A stretch of 55,413 nt of DNA from CAZCFB01 sp964511535 (GTDB lineage: Bacteria; Myxococcota_A; Polyangia; GCA-2747355; CAZCFB01), in NCBI GenBank assembly GCA_964511535.1, contig CAZEFW010000044.1:1-55413 (forward strand). The letters are read 5' to 3'. The notes beneath the pieces were generated by a model. That model was not told where the DNA came from and did not search any database. It saw nothing but the letters and a program-made list of their open reading frames with translations. Of the stretch, positions 1-9,200 are shown piece by piece. The first letter of the stretch is position 1. Each line of letters begins with the position of its first letter. The position numbers and the translations under genes are program-made.

Positions 1-787
1 GCCGCCGCACCCCCTCGCGCTTGGCGTAGGACTGGGCCGGGATGAAGTCGGGGTAGTCGGTGGAGAGGGTGATGGCGTCCTCACCGTCCTTGCGCCGGGC
101 GTCGATGAAGTCCTTGGGCATACCCTCGAGCCACTTGATCGGGAACTTCACCGTCTTGCGGTCCTCGCGGATGTTGCGCCCGAACTGCTGCCCGAGGGTG
201 ACCATCTGCTCGCTCAGCTTGGCCAGCTTTCCCCGGGTCTCCTCGTCCTTGTCCACGCCCGCGCGGCGGTAGTCCCGCAGCAGCAGCCGCTGGAACCGCT
301 TGGCGAGGGGGTCCAGGCCGTCAGCCTTGACCGCCTTGAGCGCCGCGTACACGCCGCTGTCGCGCTTGAGCTCGTCGTAGTACTTCTTCGCCTTCTGCTC
401 ACACTTCTCGGCGGCCTCGCGCACCGGCTTCTCCGGGTGCGTGTTCGCCACGAGCTGGGCGATGGGCATGGCCCGATCCAGCTCCAGCAGCAGGGTGTTC
501 ATCAGCTCCAGGGTGTTGGCCAGGGTGCGATCACCCTCCACGGCGAGCAGGGTCTTCTTCAGCTCGTCGGCCCTCGCCAGGTGCGCGTCACAGGCGGCGC
601 CCACCTCCTCCACGGAGCTCCACAGCTGGGGCTCCTCGATGAGGGTCGGAGCGGGGGGAGCGGCCTCGCGGGCGGGCTCCGGCTCCGGCTCCGGCGCGGG
701 CTTCTTGGGCGGCGGGAGCAGGATGCATGACGCGACGAACAGGACGGTGGCGGAGAGAAGCAACAGCCGTGGCAGCTTGAGTTTCAT
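1..787 (-). CDS. M3-family metallopeptidase lipoprotein (partial, C-terminus outside window)
   Basis: The frame stays open from an ATG at 787 through the window edge, giving 262 residues. The N-terminus is a lipoprotein signal ending in FVAS-C21, followed by a Pro/Glu-rich linker (KKPAPEPEPEPA). The rest, with features such as a helical ANTLELMNTLLLELDRAMP segment, HPEKPVREAAEKCEQK and LSEQMVTLGQQFGRNI, resembles the helical N-terminal half of thimet oligopeptidase-type M3 zinc peptidases. The HEXXH active site would lie beyond position 1 and is not seen. M3 enzymes are usually cytosolic, so a lipid-anchored form suggests a periplasmic or surface peptide-degrading role. It lies 22 bp after the kinase stop at 810 on the same strand, so co-transcription is likely. 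An SD-like GGAGTCTCCTG precedes the ATG. The family call rests on recognition of the N-terminal region only. Confidence 0.75.
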   Translation of the reverse strand, partial: MKLKLPRLLLLSATVLFVASCILLPPPKKPAPEPEPEPAREAAPPAPTLIEEPQLWSSVEEVGAACDAHLARADELKKTLLAVEGDRTLANTLELMNTLLLELDRAMPIAQLVANTHPEKPVREAAEKCEQKAKKYYDELKRDSGVYAALKAVKADGLDPLAKRFQRLLLRDYRRAGVDKDEETRGKLAKLSEQMVTLGQQFGRNIREDRKTVKFPIKWLEGMPKDFIDARRKDGEDAITLSTDYPDFIPAQSYAKREGVRR

Positions 788-809
788 CAGGAGACTCCTC
801 GTTATCTGG

Positions 810-3248
810 TTATTTCTTTTCCCTGGAGAGCCGCGCGACCACCGTGTTCACCCCGCCTCCCTCCACCTCGATGTCGGTGGCGAACGGCTTGTACCCCACG
901 CAATTGACCGCGATATGGTGGCTCCCTGCGGCGATTCCAGTGAGGTTTACCGCGGCTCCGGGAGAAAGCAAGCCCTTGGCGGTGTCGTCCAGGGAGATGG
1001 TGCAGGCGGCGGGCGGCTCGCTGGTCACCACGATGGTGCCCGGGGTGCCAGCGCGCTTGCCGGGCAGCAGCGTGATCACGGCGATGATCCCCACGAGCAC
1101 GAGGGTCAGCGCCGCGGCGAAGACGATGATCTGGGTGCTGGAGAAGCGACGCCGCTTCTCGGCAGGGGCCTGTGACCAGGTGCTCTGCGGCGCTACCGCC
1201 GGCGCAGGACTGGCTGGTGCGGGCTGGGGTTCCTGGCGCGTGAAGTACCCGGTGGCCGTACCGTCGTCGATCCCCTCCACCGACACGCGGGAGACGTCCT
1301 CCAGCTCGGGCACCGGCGGGATGTCGTCCTGACTCGGCACCGACACGAACCCGCCCACCGACATGCTGTCGCGCTGAGAGCCGGGGGCGATGGGCTCCAC
1401 GCGCGGGCCGCCGGCGTCCTGTCCCTGGGGGACGGAGAGCTCCCCACCGGCCACGGCGCGATCCCGGTTGTCCCCCGGCGCGATGGGCTGCGCGGAGGGG
1501 GTGTGCTCCTCCGCGGGGAACAGCGGCCGGTCCACCAGGGTCGCGTCCTCCTGCAGCGCGGGCGGCTCCACGGTGATCGGGTCCTTGCGATCCAGGGTGT
1601 CAGCAAGCTCCCCCTTGGCCGTGAACGCGGAGACCGCCAGGTCGGTGGGCGCGTCGTCCGGGTCGATGGGAGGCGGCGGCGCGTCCAGCGGCAGACCGTC
1701 GGCCGGTGTCCAGGCGGAGTTGAAGGTGTCGGTAAGTGAGGCCATGGAGGGCACCGACGGCGGGGCGGGCGGCGGCGAGGGGAGCTTGATCCCCACCACC
1801 GGCGTCGCCTCCTCACGGATGGCTGGCTCGGTGCCGTCCCGCGGCGTGATCCCGTCGCCCATGGGGGGCGTGTCAGCGTCGAGCAACGGGGGCGTGTCCG
1901 CATCCAGCAGCGGGGGCGCGTCAGCGTCGCCCATGGGGGGCGTATCAGCGTCGAGCAGCGGAGGCGTGTCAGCGTCGAGCGCGGGGGACGCTTCACCGCC
2001 GGCGAGCGGGGGCGTGACCCCGGCGGGGGGCGTGTCAGCGTCGTCCAGGAGGGGATCCGTGCCGTCGCGGGGCGTGACGTCCAGCACCCGATCGGCGGCG
2101 AACTGGTGCTCCTCGGCCATGGCCGCCGGGATGGCGTCGTCCAGCACGGTGGCCTTGAGATCCATCTGCATCTGGGCGCCGCCCTTGTACGAAGGCAGGT
2201 TGGCCGGCTTCTCGTCGGGGAACGCGGGCGGCGGCGTCCCGGCATCCTCGTCCTCTGCCGTCTCCGGGTAGTCCTCGATGGACAGGGTCCGGGCCTGCTT
2301 CAGCGTGTGGCGCTCCTCGGCCAGGGCGCCCTCGAAGTGCTCGTGCATCCAGCGCATCAGGTGCTCGGGGCCGAAGACCGCCCTGGAGCGCACCAGGTAG
2401 CGCTGGATCTCCTCGCGCAAGTTCGCGGCGCTCTGGTACCGCTCCTCGCGGTCTCGAGCCAGCGCCTTGAGCAGCAGGGCGTCCACCTCGCCCGGGACGT
2501 CGGGGTTGATGGAGGACGGCGGCGGCACGTCGGCCTTGCGCACCTGGTGCATGGTATCGATCTGGTTCTTGCCGTGGAACAGGCTGCGGGCGGTGATCAG
2601 CTCGTAGAGCAGCACGCCGAGGCTGAACAGGTCGGCGCGCTGATCGATGTTCTTGCCCTGCACCTGCTCCGGCGACATGTAGGCGATCTTGCCCTTGAGG
2701 CGGCCGGCGCGGGTGCGGGTGGCGCGGCTGGACGCCTTGGCGATGCCGAAGTCGATCAGCTTGACGCCGCCGTCGTAGGTGAGCAGCACGTTGGGCGGGC
2801 TCACGTCCCGGTGGATGATCTCCATGGGCGTGCCGTCGGGGCGCTTCTGCCGGTGGGCGTAATCCAGCGCCTGGGCCAGGCGCATGCCCACCACCAGCAC
2901 CAACGGCACGGGCGGCAGCACCCCGGTACGCTGAAGGTAGTTCAGAACGGAGCGCAGGTCCCGCCCCGAGGCATACTCCATGGCGAGGAAGTAGTGGCCC
3001 TGCTCCTGCCCGAACTCGTGGACACGCGCGATGTTCGGGTGCTTGAGGCTGGCGGAGATGCAAGCCTCGTCGATGAACATGTTGGTGAAGTCGGTCTCAT
3101 CGTTGGCCCAGGGCAGGATCCGCTTGATGGCCACCAGAGGCTCCGCGCCGGGCTGCGCCGGTGCGCGGGCGAGAAAAATCTCGGCCATCCCGCCGGTGCT
3201 GAGGCGCTTGACCAGCAGGTATCGACCGAACCTTTGGGGGCTGAACAC
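810..3248 (-). CDS. Membrane Ser/Thr protein kinase with DADTPP repeats and C-terminal PEGA domain
   Basis: 812 residues. A eukaryotic-type kinase domain fills about residues 8-280: Gly-loop STGGMAE, ATP lysine K42 in VAIKR, catalytic HRDVSPPN with D148, DFG at 166-168 and an SPE in place of APE. The HRDVSPPN form is common in myxobacterial kinases. A long Pro/Asp/Thr-rich linker follows, containing reiterated LDADTPP and MGDADTPP units. A single membrane helix lies at about 705-728, and a PEGA-type beta domain (about 737-812) is placed outside the membrane. The kinase domain would face the cytoplasm and phosphorylate Ser/Thr in response to an envelope signal; the substrate is unknown. The start is GTG at 3248; no better upstream start exists before an in-frame stop. 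It is followed 22 bp later by the M3 peptidase lipoprotein and is divergent from the radical SAM gene. Confidence 0.93.
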   Translation of the reverse strand: MFSPQRFGRYLLVKRLSTGGMAEIFLARAPAQPGAEPLVAIKRILPWANDETDFTNMFIDEACISASLKHPNIARVHEFGQEQGHYFLAMEYASGRDLRSVLNYLQRTGVLPPVPLVLVVGMRLAQALDYAHRQKRPDGTPMEIIHRDVSPPNVLLTYDGGVKLIDFGIAKASSRATRTRAGRLKGKIAYMSPEQVQGKNIDQRADLFSLGVLLYELITARSLFHGKNQIDTMHQVRKADVPPPSSINPDVPGEVDALLLKALARDREERYQSAANLREEIQRYLVRSRAVFGPEHLMRWMHEHFEGALAEERHTLKQARTLSIEDYPETAEDEDAGTPPPAFPDEKPANLPSYKGGAQMQMDLKATVLDDAIPAAMAEEHQFAADRVLDVTPRDGTDPLLDDADTPPAGVTPPLAGGEASPALDADTPPLLDADTPPMGDADAPPLLDADTPPLLDADTPPMGDGITPRDGTEPAIREEATPVVGIKLPSPPPAPPSVPSMASLTDTFNSAWTPADGLPLDAPPPPIDPDDAPTDLAVSAFTAKGELADTLDRKDPITVEPPALQEDATLVDRPLFPAEEHTPSAQPIAPGDNRDRAVAGGELSVPQGQDAGGPRVEPIAPGSQRDSMSVGGFVSVPSQDDIPPVPELEDVSRVSVEGIDDGTATGYFTRQEPQPAPASPAPAVAPQSTWSQAPAEKRRRFSSTQIIVFAAALTLVLVGIIAVITLLPGKRAGTPGTIVVTSEPPAACTISLDDTAKGLLSPGAAVNLTGIAAGSHHIAVNCVGYKPFATDIEVEGGGVNTVVARLSREKK

Positions 3249-3298
3249 CTCAGTATGCTAACGGTCTGGAGGGTGGTCCGCAACAGGGCAGTGGGATT

Positions 3299-3338
3299 GC
3301 CAGAATGCCAGAATGCCAGAACGCCAGCATGCCAGAAC
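3299..3338. repeat. Degenerate octamer tandem repeat (five copies, GCCAGAAT type)
   Basis: Five head-to-tail 8-bp units (GCCAGAAT, GCCAGAAT, GCCAGAAC, GCCAGCAT, GCCAGAAC) lie in the 171-bp divergent region between the kinase and the radical SAM gene. Read on the minus strand the unit is CTGGCRTT. This matches the consensus YYGKCRTT shared with arrays at 12254-12293 and 28746-28769. There are no spacers, so it is not a CRISPR. Confidence 0.85.
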
Positions 3339-3419
3339 AGCCTGGCAAGGACGGTCGACTTTTGTGCCTTTGCCAGTAGACTGTAGCCTTGCCCGACGCA
3401 CCCATAGAGGATCCAAACA

Positions 3420-5405
3420 ATGGCTGAACAAGTCGACGTGGCCCTGGTACTGGCCCCTCCCTTCATTCCCGACGAGCCACACCTTGGTACCGCGCTGCTC
3501 GCCTCTTACCTCAAGGCCAACGGTTTCTCGGTGGCGATCCACGACATGAGCATCGAGATGTTCCACGAGGCCCCTGACGATCGGCGCTACCTGTGGGACC
3601 GGTCCTCGGCCATCGCCAACGAGTGGCAGCAGCGCGAGACCATCGACATGTTCCTCAAGGAGAACTGGGGCTACCTGGAGGGGTACCTGGACCGCGTGAT
3701 GGAGGGCAAGCCCAAGGTGGTGGGGTTCTCCTGCCACATGACCAACGCCGTGGTCACCATGGAGCTGGGCAACATCCTCAAGTCGACCCACGCGGACGAG
3801 GCGGTGGTGGTGGCGGGCGGGCCGGCCTTCTTCGTCAACCTGCGCGAGGACGGCGAGCACGGCACCGAGCTGTGCATGTACGGCCACCCGACCCTGGGCA
3901 ACCCGGAGCTGCGCGAGGCCATGGAGCGGTGGTTCTCCAACTTCGACGGCATCGTGCTGGACGAGGGGGAGGCGCCGCTGCTGGAGATCTGCAAGCGCGC
4001 CGCGGCCGGCGAGGGCCTCGACGGCGTGCCCAATACGGTGCAGGTGCAGGGGCCGGGCGAGTACGCCGAGCTGACCCGGGACGCGCCCATCCGCGACCTG
4101 TCGGAGATCCCGTTCCCCACCTTCGAGGAGCTCGACCTGAGCCTGTACACCCGGCCGCAGATCCCGGTGCTGTTCAACCGCGGCTGCATCAAGAAGTGCA
4201 CCTGCTGCACCGAGCGCTACCGCTGGGGCAAGTTCCGCGCGCGCAAGGCCGAGGACGTGCTGGCCGAGCTGAAGCACCACCACGAGGTGCTCGGCTACAA
4301 GCAGTTCAACGCCTGCGACATGCTGCTCAACGCCAACGTGCGGGAGCTGACCAAGCTGTGCGACCTGATCATCGCCGAGGGGCTGCAGATCGGCTGGGGC
4401 GGCAACGTGGTGGTTCGCAAGGAGATGACCCCGGAGCTGTGCGTCAAGATGCGCCAGGCCGGCTGCAGCTGGCTGATCTTCGGCATCGAGTCGGGCTCGC
4501 CGCGCATCGTGGACCTGATCGGCAAGAAGTTCACCCTCGAGGAGGGAGAGCTGAACCTGAAGCACAGCCACGAGGCGGGGATCCGAACTTACATCAACAT
4601 CATCATCGGCTTCCCGGGCGAGACCGAAGAAGACTTCCAGAACTCCATGGATTATGTGCGGCGCAACCGGGCCAACATCGACTGGATCATCCTGATGGCC
4701 ATGTTCGAGCTGTTCCACCACACAGAGGTGGTGCTCGAGCCCGAGAAGTACCACCTGGAGCCGGCCACGGTGGAGGGGCTGGTGGAGAACTTCGGGGTGG
4801 TGGACTGGGCCGACACCACGGGCAACACCTACGAGGTGCGCCAGTACCGCTTCGCGCGCATGATGCGGCTGCTGGCGGAGCTCGGGCTGCCGGATCCCAC
4901 CATGCAGGGCGACGACCTGCGGCGCAGCGAGGTCAAGGAGGAGCTCAAGGCCCACGAGGGGATCCGCAACATGCTCAAGTGCGCCCTGTCGGTGGACACC
5001 ATCCTCGACACGCCGCTCATCGAGGTGCTGGAGGACCTGCTGGCCGACCCGGAGGAGCGGGTGCGCGCCGGCGCGGCGCGGCTGCTGGGCATGATCGAGA
5101 GCCGCAAAGCGGTCAGCGGGCTGCTCGAGGTGCTCAACGACCCGTCCGACTGGGTGCGCGGCGAGGCGGCCAAGGCCCTGGGCCGGGTGGCCTCCCCCGG
5201 CGCGGTGCCGTACCTGAAGAACATGCTCGAGGACGGGACCTACGAGCATCTCAACCCCGCCCTGCAGCGCAACCTGTCCCGCCTCAGGCGGGTGTACGAG
5301 GCGCAGCAGATGGTGGACGCGTTCGAGCAGGGGCAGGAGGCGGGCGAAGAGGGAGAGGCGCCAGACGACGAGCCGGCTGAACCCGAGACCGAACAGCAGG
5401 ACTGA
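3420..5405 (+). CDS. B12-binding-type radical SAM protein with C-terminal HEAT repeats
   Basis: 661 residues. The N-terminal third (about 5-200) has the Rossmann-like layout of cobalamin-binding domains in class B radical SAM enzymes (APPFIPDEPHLGTALLASYL, then VVGFSCHMTNAVV and VVVAGGPAFF). The radical SAM 4Fe-4S motif is C256-IKK-C260-TC-C263. Downstream GWGGNVVVRKEM, FGIESGSPRIV and IIIGFPGETEEDF are typical of the TIM barrel of this superfamily. Residues about 533-630 form HEAT/PBS-lyase-like helical repeats (DPEERVRAGAARLLGMI; DPSDWVRGEAAKALGRV), followed by an acidic tail. Substrate is unknown; family members do methylations, cyclisations or other radical chemistry. A DXHXXG cobalamin motif is not evident, so B12 use is uncertain. 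AGAGGA-like ribosome site lies ahead of the ATG. Appears monocistronic or joined with the lipoprotein at 5511. Confidence 0.9.
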   Translation: MAEQVDVALVLAPPFIPDEPHLGTALLASYLKANGFSVAIHDMSIEMFHEAPDDRRYLWDRSSAIANEWQQRETIDMFLKENWGYLEGYLDRVMEGKPKVVGFSCHMTNAVVTMELGNILKSTHADEAVVVAGGPAFFVNLREDGEHGTELCMYGHPTLGNPELREAMERWFSNFDGIVLDEGEAPLLEICKRAAAGEGLDGVPNTVQVQGPGEYAELTRDAPIRDLSEIPFPTFEELDLSLYTRPQIPVLFNRGCIKKCTCCTERYRWGKFRARKAEDVLAELKHHHEVLGYKQFNACDMLLNANVRELTKLCDLIIAEGLQIGWGGNVVVRKEMTPELCVKMRQAGCSWLIFGIESGSPRIVDLIGKKFTLEEGELNLKHSHEAGIRTYINIIIGFPGETEEDFQNSMDYVRRNRANIDWIILMAMFELFHHTEVVLEPEKYHLEPATVEGLVENFGVVDWADTTGNTYEVRQYRFARMMRLLAELGLPDPTMQGDDLRRSEVKEELKAHEGIRNMLKCALSVDTILDTPLIEVLEDLLADPEERVRAGAARLLGMIESRKAVSGLLEVLNDPSDWVRGEAAKALGRVASPGAVPYLKNMLEDGTYEHLNPALQRNLSRLRRVYEAQQMVDAFEQGQEAGEEGEAPDDEPAEPETEQQD

Positions 5406-5510
5406 CGGCCCCCGGCCCGAGCGCACTCGAAGATTGGCTGCGAAGGGCGACAAATGGCGTGGCGCAGATCGGTGCTACTCTTTCAGTATCCAGCGCCAAA
5501 GGAGGTCATC

Positions 5511-6170
5511 ATGCCATCCCGTCTCAGGTGGTGTCTCGCGTGCTTCGTCTGCCTCGCCTTGAGTGCCTGCGCCAGCTCTCCGGAGCGGCGGGGCGCCAGC
5601 GGAGCCTCTGCTGCCGGTATCACGGTGGCCGAGGAGAAGCCCCCAACCATGGGCGGGGAGGGTCCACCCTCGTTGGTCTTCTCGGAGTTCACGTGGGTGG
5701 AGGAGACGCATGTGGTGGGCAGCGCCACCAACGTGACCACCACCGCCCTGGTGTTCGAGGCCCGGGGCACGAAGATGGCCCTGGTGCATCGCGCAGGGTT
5801 CGAGGGCAAGAGCTTCGTCAAGGGCGAGCCGGGCAAGCGGATCCGCGACGGCGTGGCCATGGAGCTGCCCTTCCGGCAAGGCAAGGTGAAAGAGGCGGCC
5901 CTCACGGCAGGAGAGGCCGTGGCATGCACGCGCCAGCAGGGGGGCGACGAGTGCAGCACCGCGGCGGAGGGCAAGTGCGTCTCCACCTGCCGGGGCAACA
6001 CTAGGGTGGTGATTCGGAAAAAAAAGCTGCTGCAAGCCTGCATCAAGGCTGGCGCGGATCCAGTGGTTCAGCAGTTCGCCGCCGCCGGCCAGCAGGTGCT
6101 GCGCCTGAAGCTGGACTCCCCCTGCGTGTTCGCCCACGGAGAGGCCCTGGAGGTGGGCGCCTGGCGGTGA
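5511..6170 (+). CDS. Predicted lipoprotein of unknown function
   Basis: 219 residues from an ATG preceded by a perfect AAAGGAGG at 5498-5505; an in-frame start further upstream at 5454 is less likely because it would bury this ribosome site and the signal peptide. Signal peptide with lipobox LSA-C20, then a short Ser/Ala/Gly-rich linker. The mature part has beta-like segments (TNVTTTALVFEARG, MALVHRAGFEG) and a cluster of cysteines (CTRQQGGDEC, CVSTC). No family recognised. It could be an envelope accessory protein. It converges with the large lipoprotein gene ending at 6269. Confidence 0.8.
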   Translation: MPSRLRWCLACFVCLALSACASSPERRGASGASAAGITVAEEKPPTMGGEGPPSLVFSEFTWVEETHVVGSATNVTTTALVFEARGTKMALVHRAGFEGKSFVKGEPGKRIRDGVAMELPFRQGKVKEAALTAGEAVACTRQQGGDECSTAAEGKCVSTCRGNTRVVIRKKKLLQACIKAGADPVVQQFAAAGQQVLRLKLDSPCVFAHGEALEVGAWR

Positions 6171-6214
6171 CGAATGCGGCAGCGGGGGTCCTCACCTCCC
6201 CCGGCACCACTTCA

Positions 6215-6232
6215 CGCGAGGAACAACTCGCG
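6215..6232. terminator. Hairpin between convergent genes
   Basis: Perfect 6-bp inverted repeat CGCGAG / CTCGCG around a GAACAA loop, in the 98-bp gap between convergent genes (5511-6170 and 6269-9502). A GC stem in this place could end transcription from both sides, but there is no T-run on either strand, so an intrinsic terminator is only a possibility. Confidence 0.35.
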
Positions 6233-6268
6233 GATCAGGACTGCCAGCTGCTGGAGAGGTGAGCCACC

Positions 6269-9200
6269 TCAGCGCAGGTAGAACTCCATGCTGTTGAGCC
6301 CATAGCCCGTGTAGGACTGCACCACCCCCGCCGCTCCGCAGACATCCTTGAGCAGCTTGCCGTTGAGGTCCTTCTTGGCGTGAAGGTCGCCCACCATCGG
6401 GTGCGGCGCGTCGGTCCAGTACTTGCCCTTGAAGGAGGGGCAGGTGTTGCAACAGTTGGAGTAGAACCAGGGCACGCCCCCGTGTGAGTTGATGCACCCC
6501 TGCCCGGGCCCCGAGTCGGTGGTGGACAGCTCCGCGTGGGCCGTCAGCTCGATCCCCTTGAACTGCAGGCCCGAGATGCGGAACAGCTTCTTGGTCTGGT
6601 CGGCGAAGATGCTGCCCTTGGTCGCCTTGTGGTACAGCGACGCGCAGGAGCTCTTGTCCTGCTTGCGCGGCACATACCGCACGAGCATCTCCTTCTTGCT
6701 GAACAGCGGCAGCCAGCGCTTGCCGGCCAGGCGCCAGGCCGAGGCCAGGCTACCGGCGTTCTTGTCGTAGAAGGTGAAGTAGTTGGTCTGCAGGCCCTTG
6801 CTCTGGTTCCAGTCCCACACCGTGCGCTGGATCATGGTCCAGCCGCCGCCGTCGGTGGTCATGTCGCAGTACACGTTCATGGCCGAGGCGCCCAGCGGCG
6901 AGATGCTGTAGGTACCGCTCTTGGCCGAGGGGTTGGCCGCCTTGATCACGGCGCATGACGGCGCGGTCTTGACGCACTTCGACTTGACGCAGTACTGGCT
7001 CGCCGGGCAAGCGGTGTTGCACTTGCCGCAGTGCTTGGCGCTGCTGGTCAGGTCGACGCAGCTGGTACCACACTTGGTCCGGCACTCGCCGTTGAGCACA
7101 CAATTGCCGGCGCCGGTGGCGGTCCAGGCGGTCTGGCTCTTGGAGGGCTGGCATGTGGCGCACCCCTTGGGGTGCTTGTCGCCGGTCTTGTAGCAGACAT
7201 CGCTGATGCGACAGAACCCGCTGTCGGGGTAGTAGTCGTACTTGTCCTTGGAGGGCTGGCACGAGTCGCACGCCTGAGAGTCCGGGTTCTTGGTGCCCAC
7301 GCCCACGCACTTGTCGTTGATCAGGCAGATGGAAGTGGTCTTGTTGGTCCACTTGGAGGTGCTCACCTTCGGGTCGCACTCGGCGCACCCCTGGGGGTGC
7401 TGGTCCCCCGGGCTCTGGCACTTGCCGCCAATGAGGCACAGGTTCTTGGTGTTGGTCCAGGCGTACTTGTTGGTGGTGGGCTCACAGTGCTTGCAGCCGG
7501 TGGGGTCCTTGGCTCCCGAGAGCTTGCAGTCGTCGTCGATGAGGCAGTAGGCCGTGCCCTTGATCGTCCAGGCATAGGCGCTGACCTTGGCATCGCACTC
7601 CGCGCACTGCTGCGGGTGCTTGGCCCCGGCGGCGATGCACTTGCCGTTGATGGTGCACAGGCCCGGGATCGGCACCCAGGTGTACTTGTCCTTGGTCGGA
7701 TCGCAGTGTTTGCAGCCGGTGCCGTCCTTGGTCTTGGCCAGCTCGCAGTCGTCGCTGATCAGGCAGTGGGTGGTGCCCTTGACCGTCCAGGCCGTGGCGC
7801 TCGCTTTTGGATCGCACTCGGCGCACCCCTTGTCGTGCTTGGCGCCCTTGGCGTAGCACTGCTTGTCGATCTTGCACTGGTTCGGAATGGTGGACCACGC
7901 GATGGTGGACTTGGCCGGATCGCAGGCGCCGCACGAGGTGGGGTCCTTGGCGCCCTTGGCGTAACACACGCTGGCGATGTCGCAGGTGTTGGCCTTGAGG
8001 CTCCAGGCGCTGCCGCTCATCTTCGCCGAGCAGACCTGGCACAGGGTCAGGCCTACCGCCCCGTCCTTGTAGCAGCGCCCGCCGATGTTGCAGGTGGAGG
8101 GCACGGTGGAAAGCGCCGTCTTGGTCTTGGTCGGGTCACACTGCTTGCAGCCGGTCTGCTCCCGCTCGCCCTTGCGGTAGCACTTTCCCCCCACGGCGCA
8201 GTCGCCCTTGATGGGTGACAGGGCCGAGGTGCTCTTGTGGGGCACGCACGCTTTGCAGCCGGTGTCGTCCCTGTCGCCCAGCTTGTAGCAGTTCTTGTTA
8301 ATGATGCAGTCGCACGGCCCGTAGTGCAGGATGGTGCCGCCGTCGCCCACCACGAAAACGTCATTGGAGCTGGCGCCCCACACCCCGCGCAAGGGCTCGG
8401 TGACGCCGGAGGTCATGGCCGCCCAGCCGGTGCCGTTGTACCGGAGGATGGTGCCCTTGTCGCCCACGGCGAACACGTCCGACACGCTGCTGCCCCAGAC
8501 GCCGAACAGCGGCTCGGTGCTGTTGGACATCATCTGCTTCCAGCTGGTGCCGTCGTACAGCAGGACGGTGCCCTTTTCACCCACGGCGAACACCTTGCCC
8601 GACTTGGTGCCCCACACGGCGTACAGGTCGACCTTGGTGGTGTTGATCATCTCCTTCCAGGCGGTGCCGTTGAAGTAGAGCACCAGGCCGCCGGCGCCCA
8701 CGGCGTAGATGGACGACTTGGAACTGCCCCAGATGCCGTCCAGCCGCTTGGGGGTCTGGTGCGGTTTGATCTCCTGCCACTTGGGCGGCAGCTGGGCCTT
8801 GGCGCTGTGCCGCAGGAAGCCCGCGGTGTCGGTGGCCAGCAGGTCGAATGGGCCGCTGCCCCACACCGCCGAGAAGGTGCGGTTGGTGCCGCTATCGGCC
8901 TTCTTCCAGCTCAGGCCGTCGTAGTGCAGGATCATGCCGCCGCTGCCCACGGCCACAGCGTCCTTCTCCCGGGCGCCCCACACGCCGAGCAGGGTGTTGT
9001 TGACCCCGGAGGTCATGGCCGTCCACCAGGGGAAGCCGGTGGGCTTGCGCCCGTCATGGCGCAGGATGGTGCCGCTGTTGCCCACGATGTACACGTCCTC
9101 TTTGCCGCTGCCCCACACCGCGCGCAGGTTCTGCTTGCTCAGGGTCGGCATCTTGGTCCAGGTGGGCGGCGTCTGGCTGGCGTCGGGCACCGGCTGGTCC

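Noticed and set aside
3299..3338. Possible CRISPR-like array
   Set aside because: 8-bp contiguous tandem copies with no spacers.
3258..5453. Long open frame on the minus strand opposite the radical SAM gene
   Set aside because: GC-rich third-position shadow: His/Val/Leu/Arg-rich, no domains, no start signal. The plus-strand gene has clear motifs.
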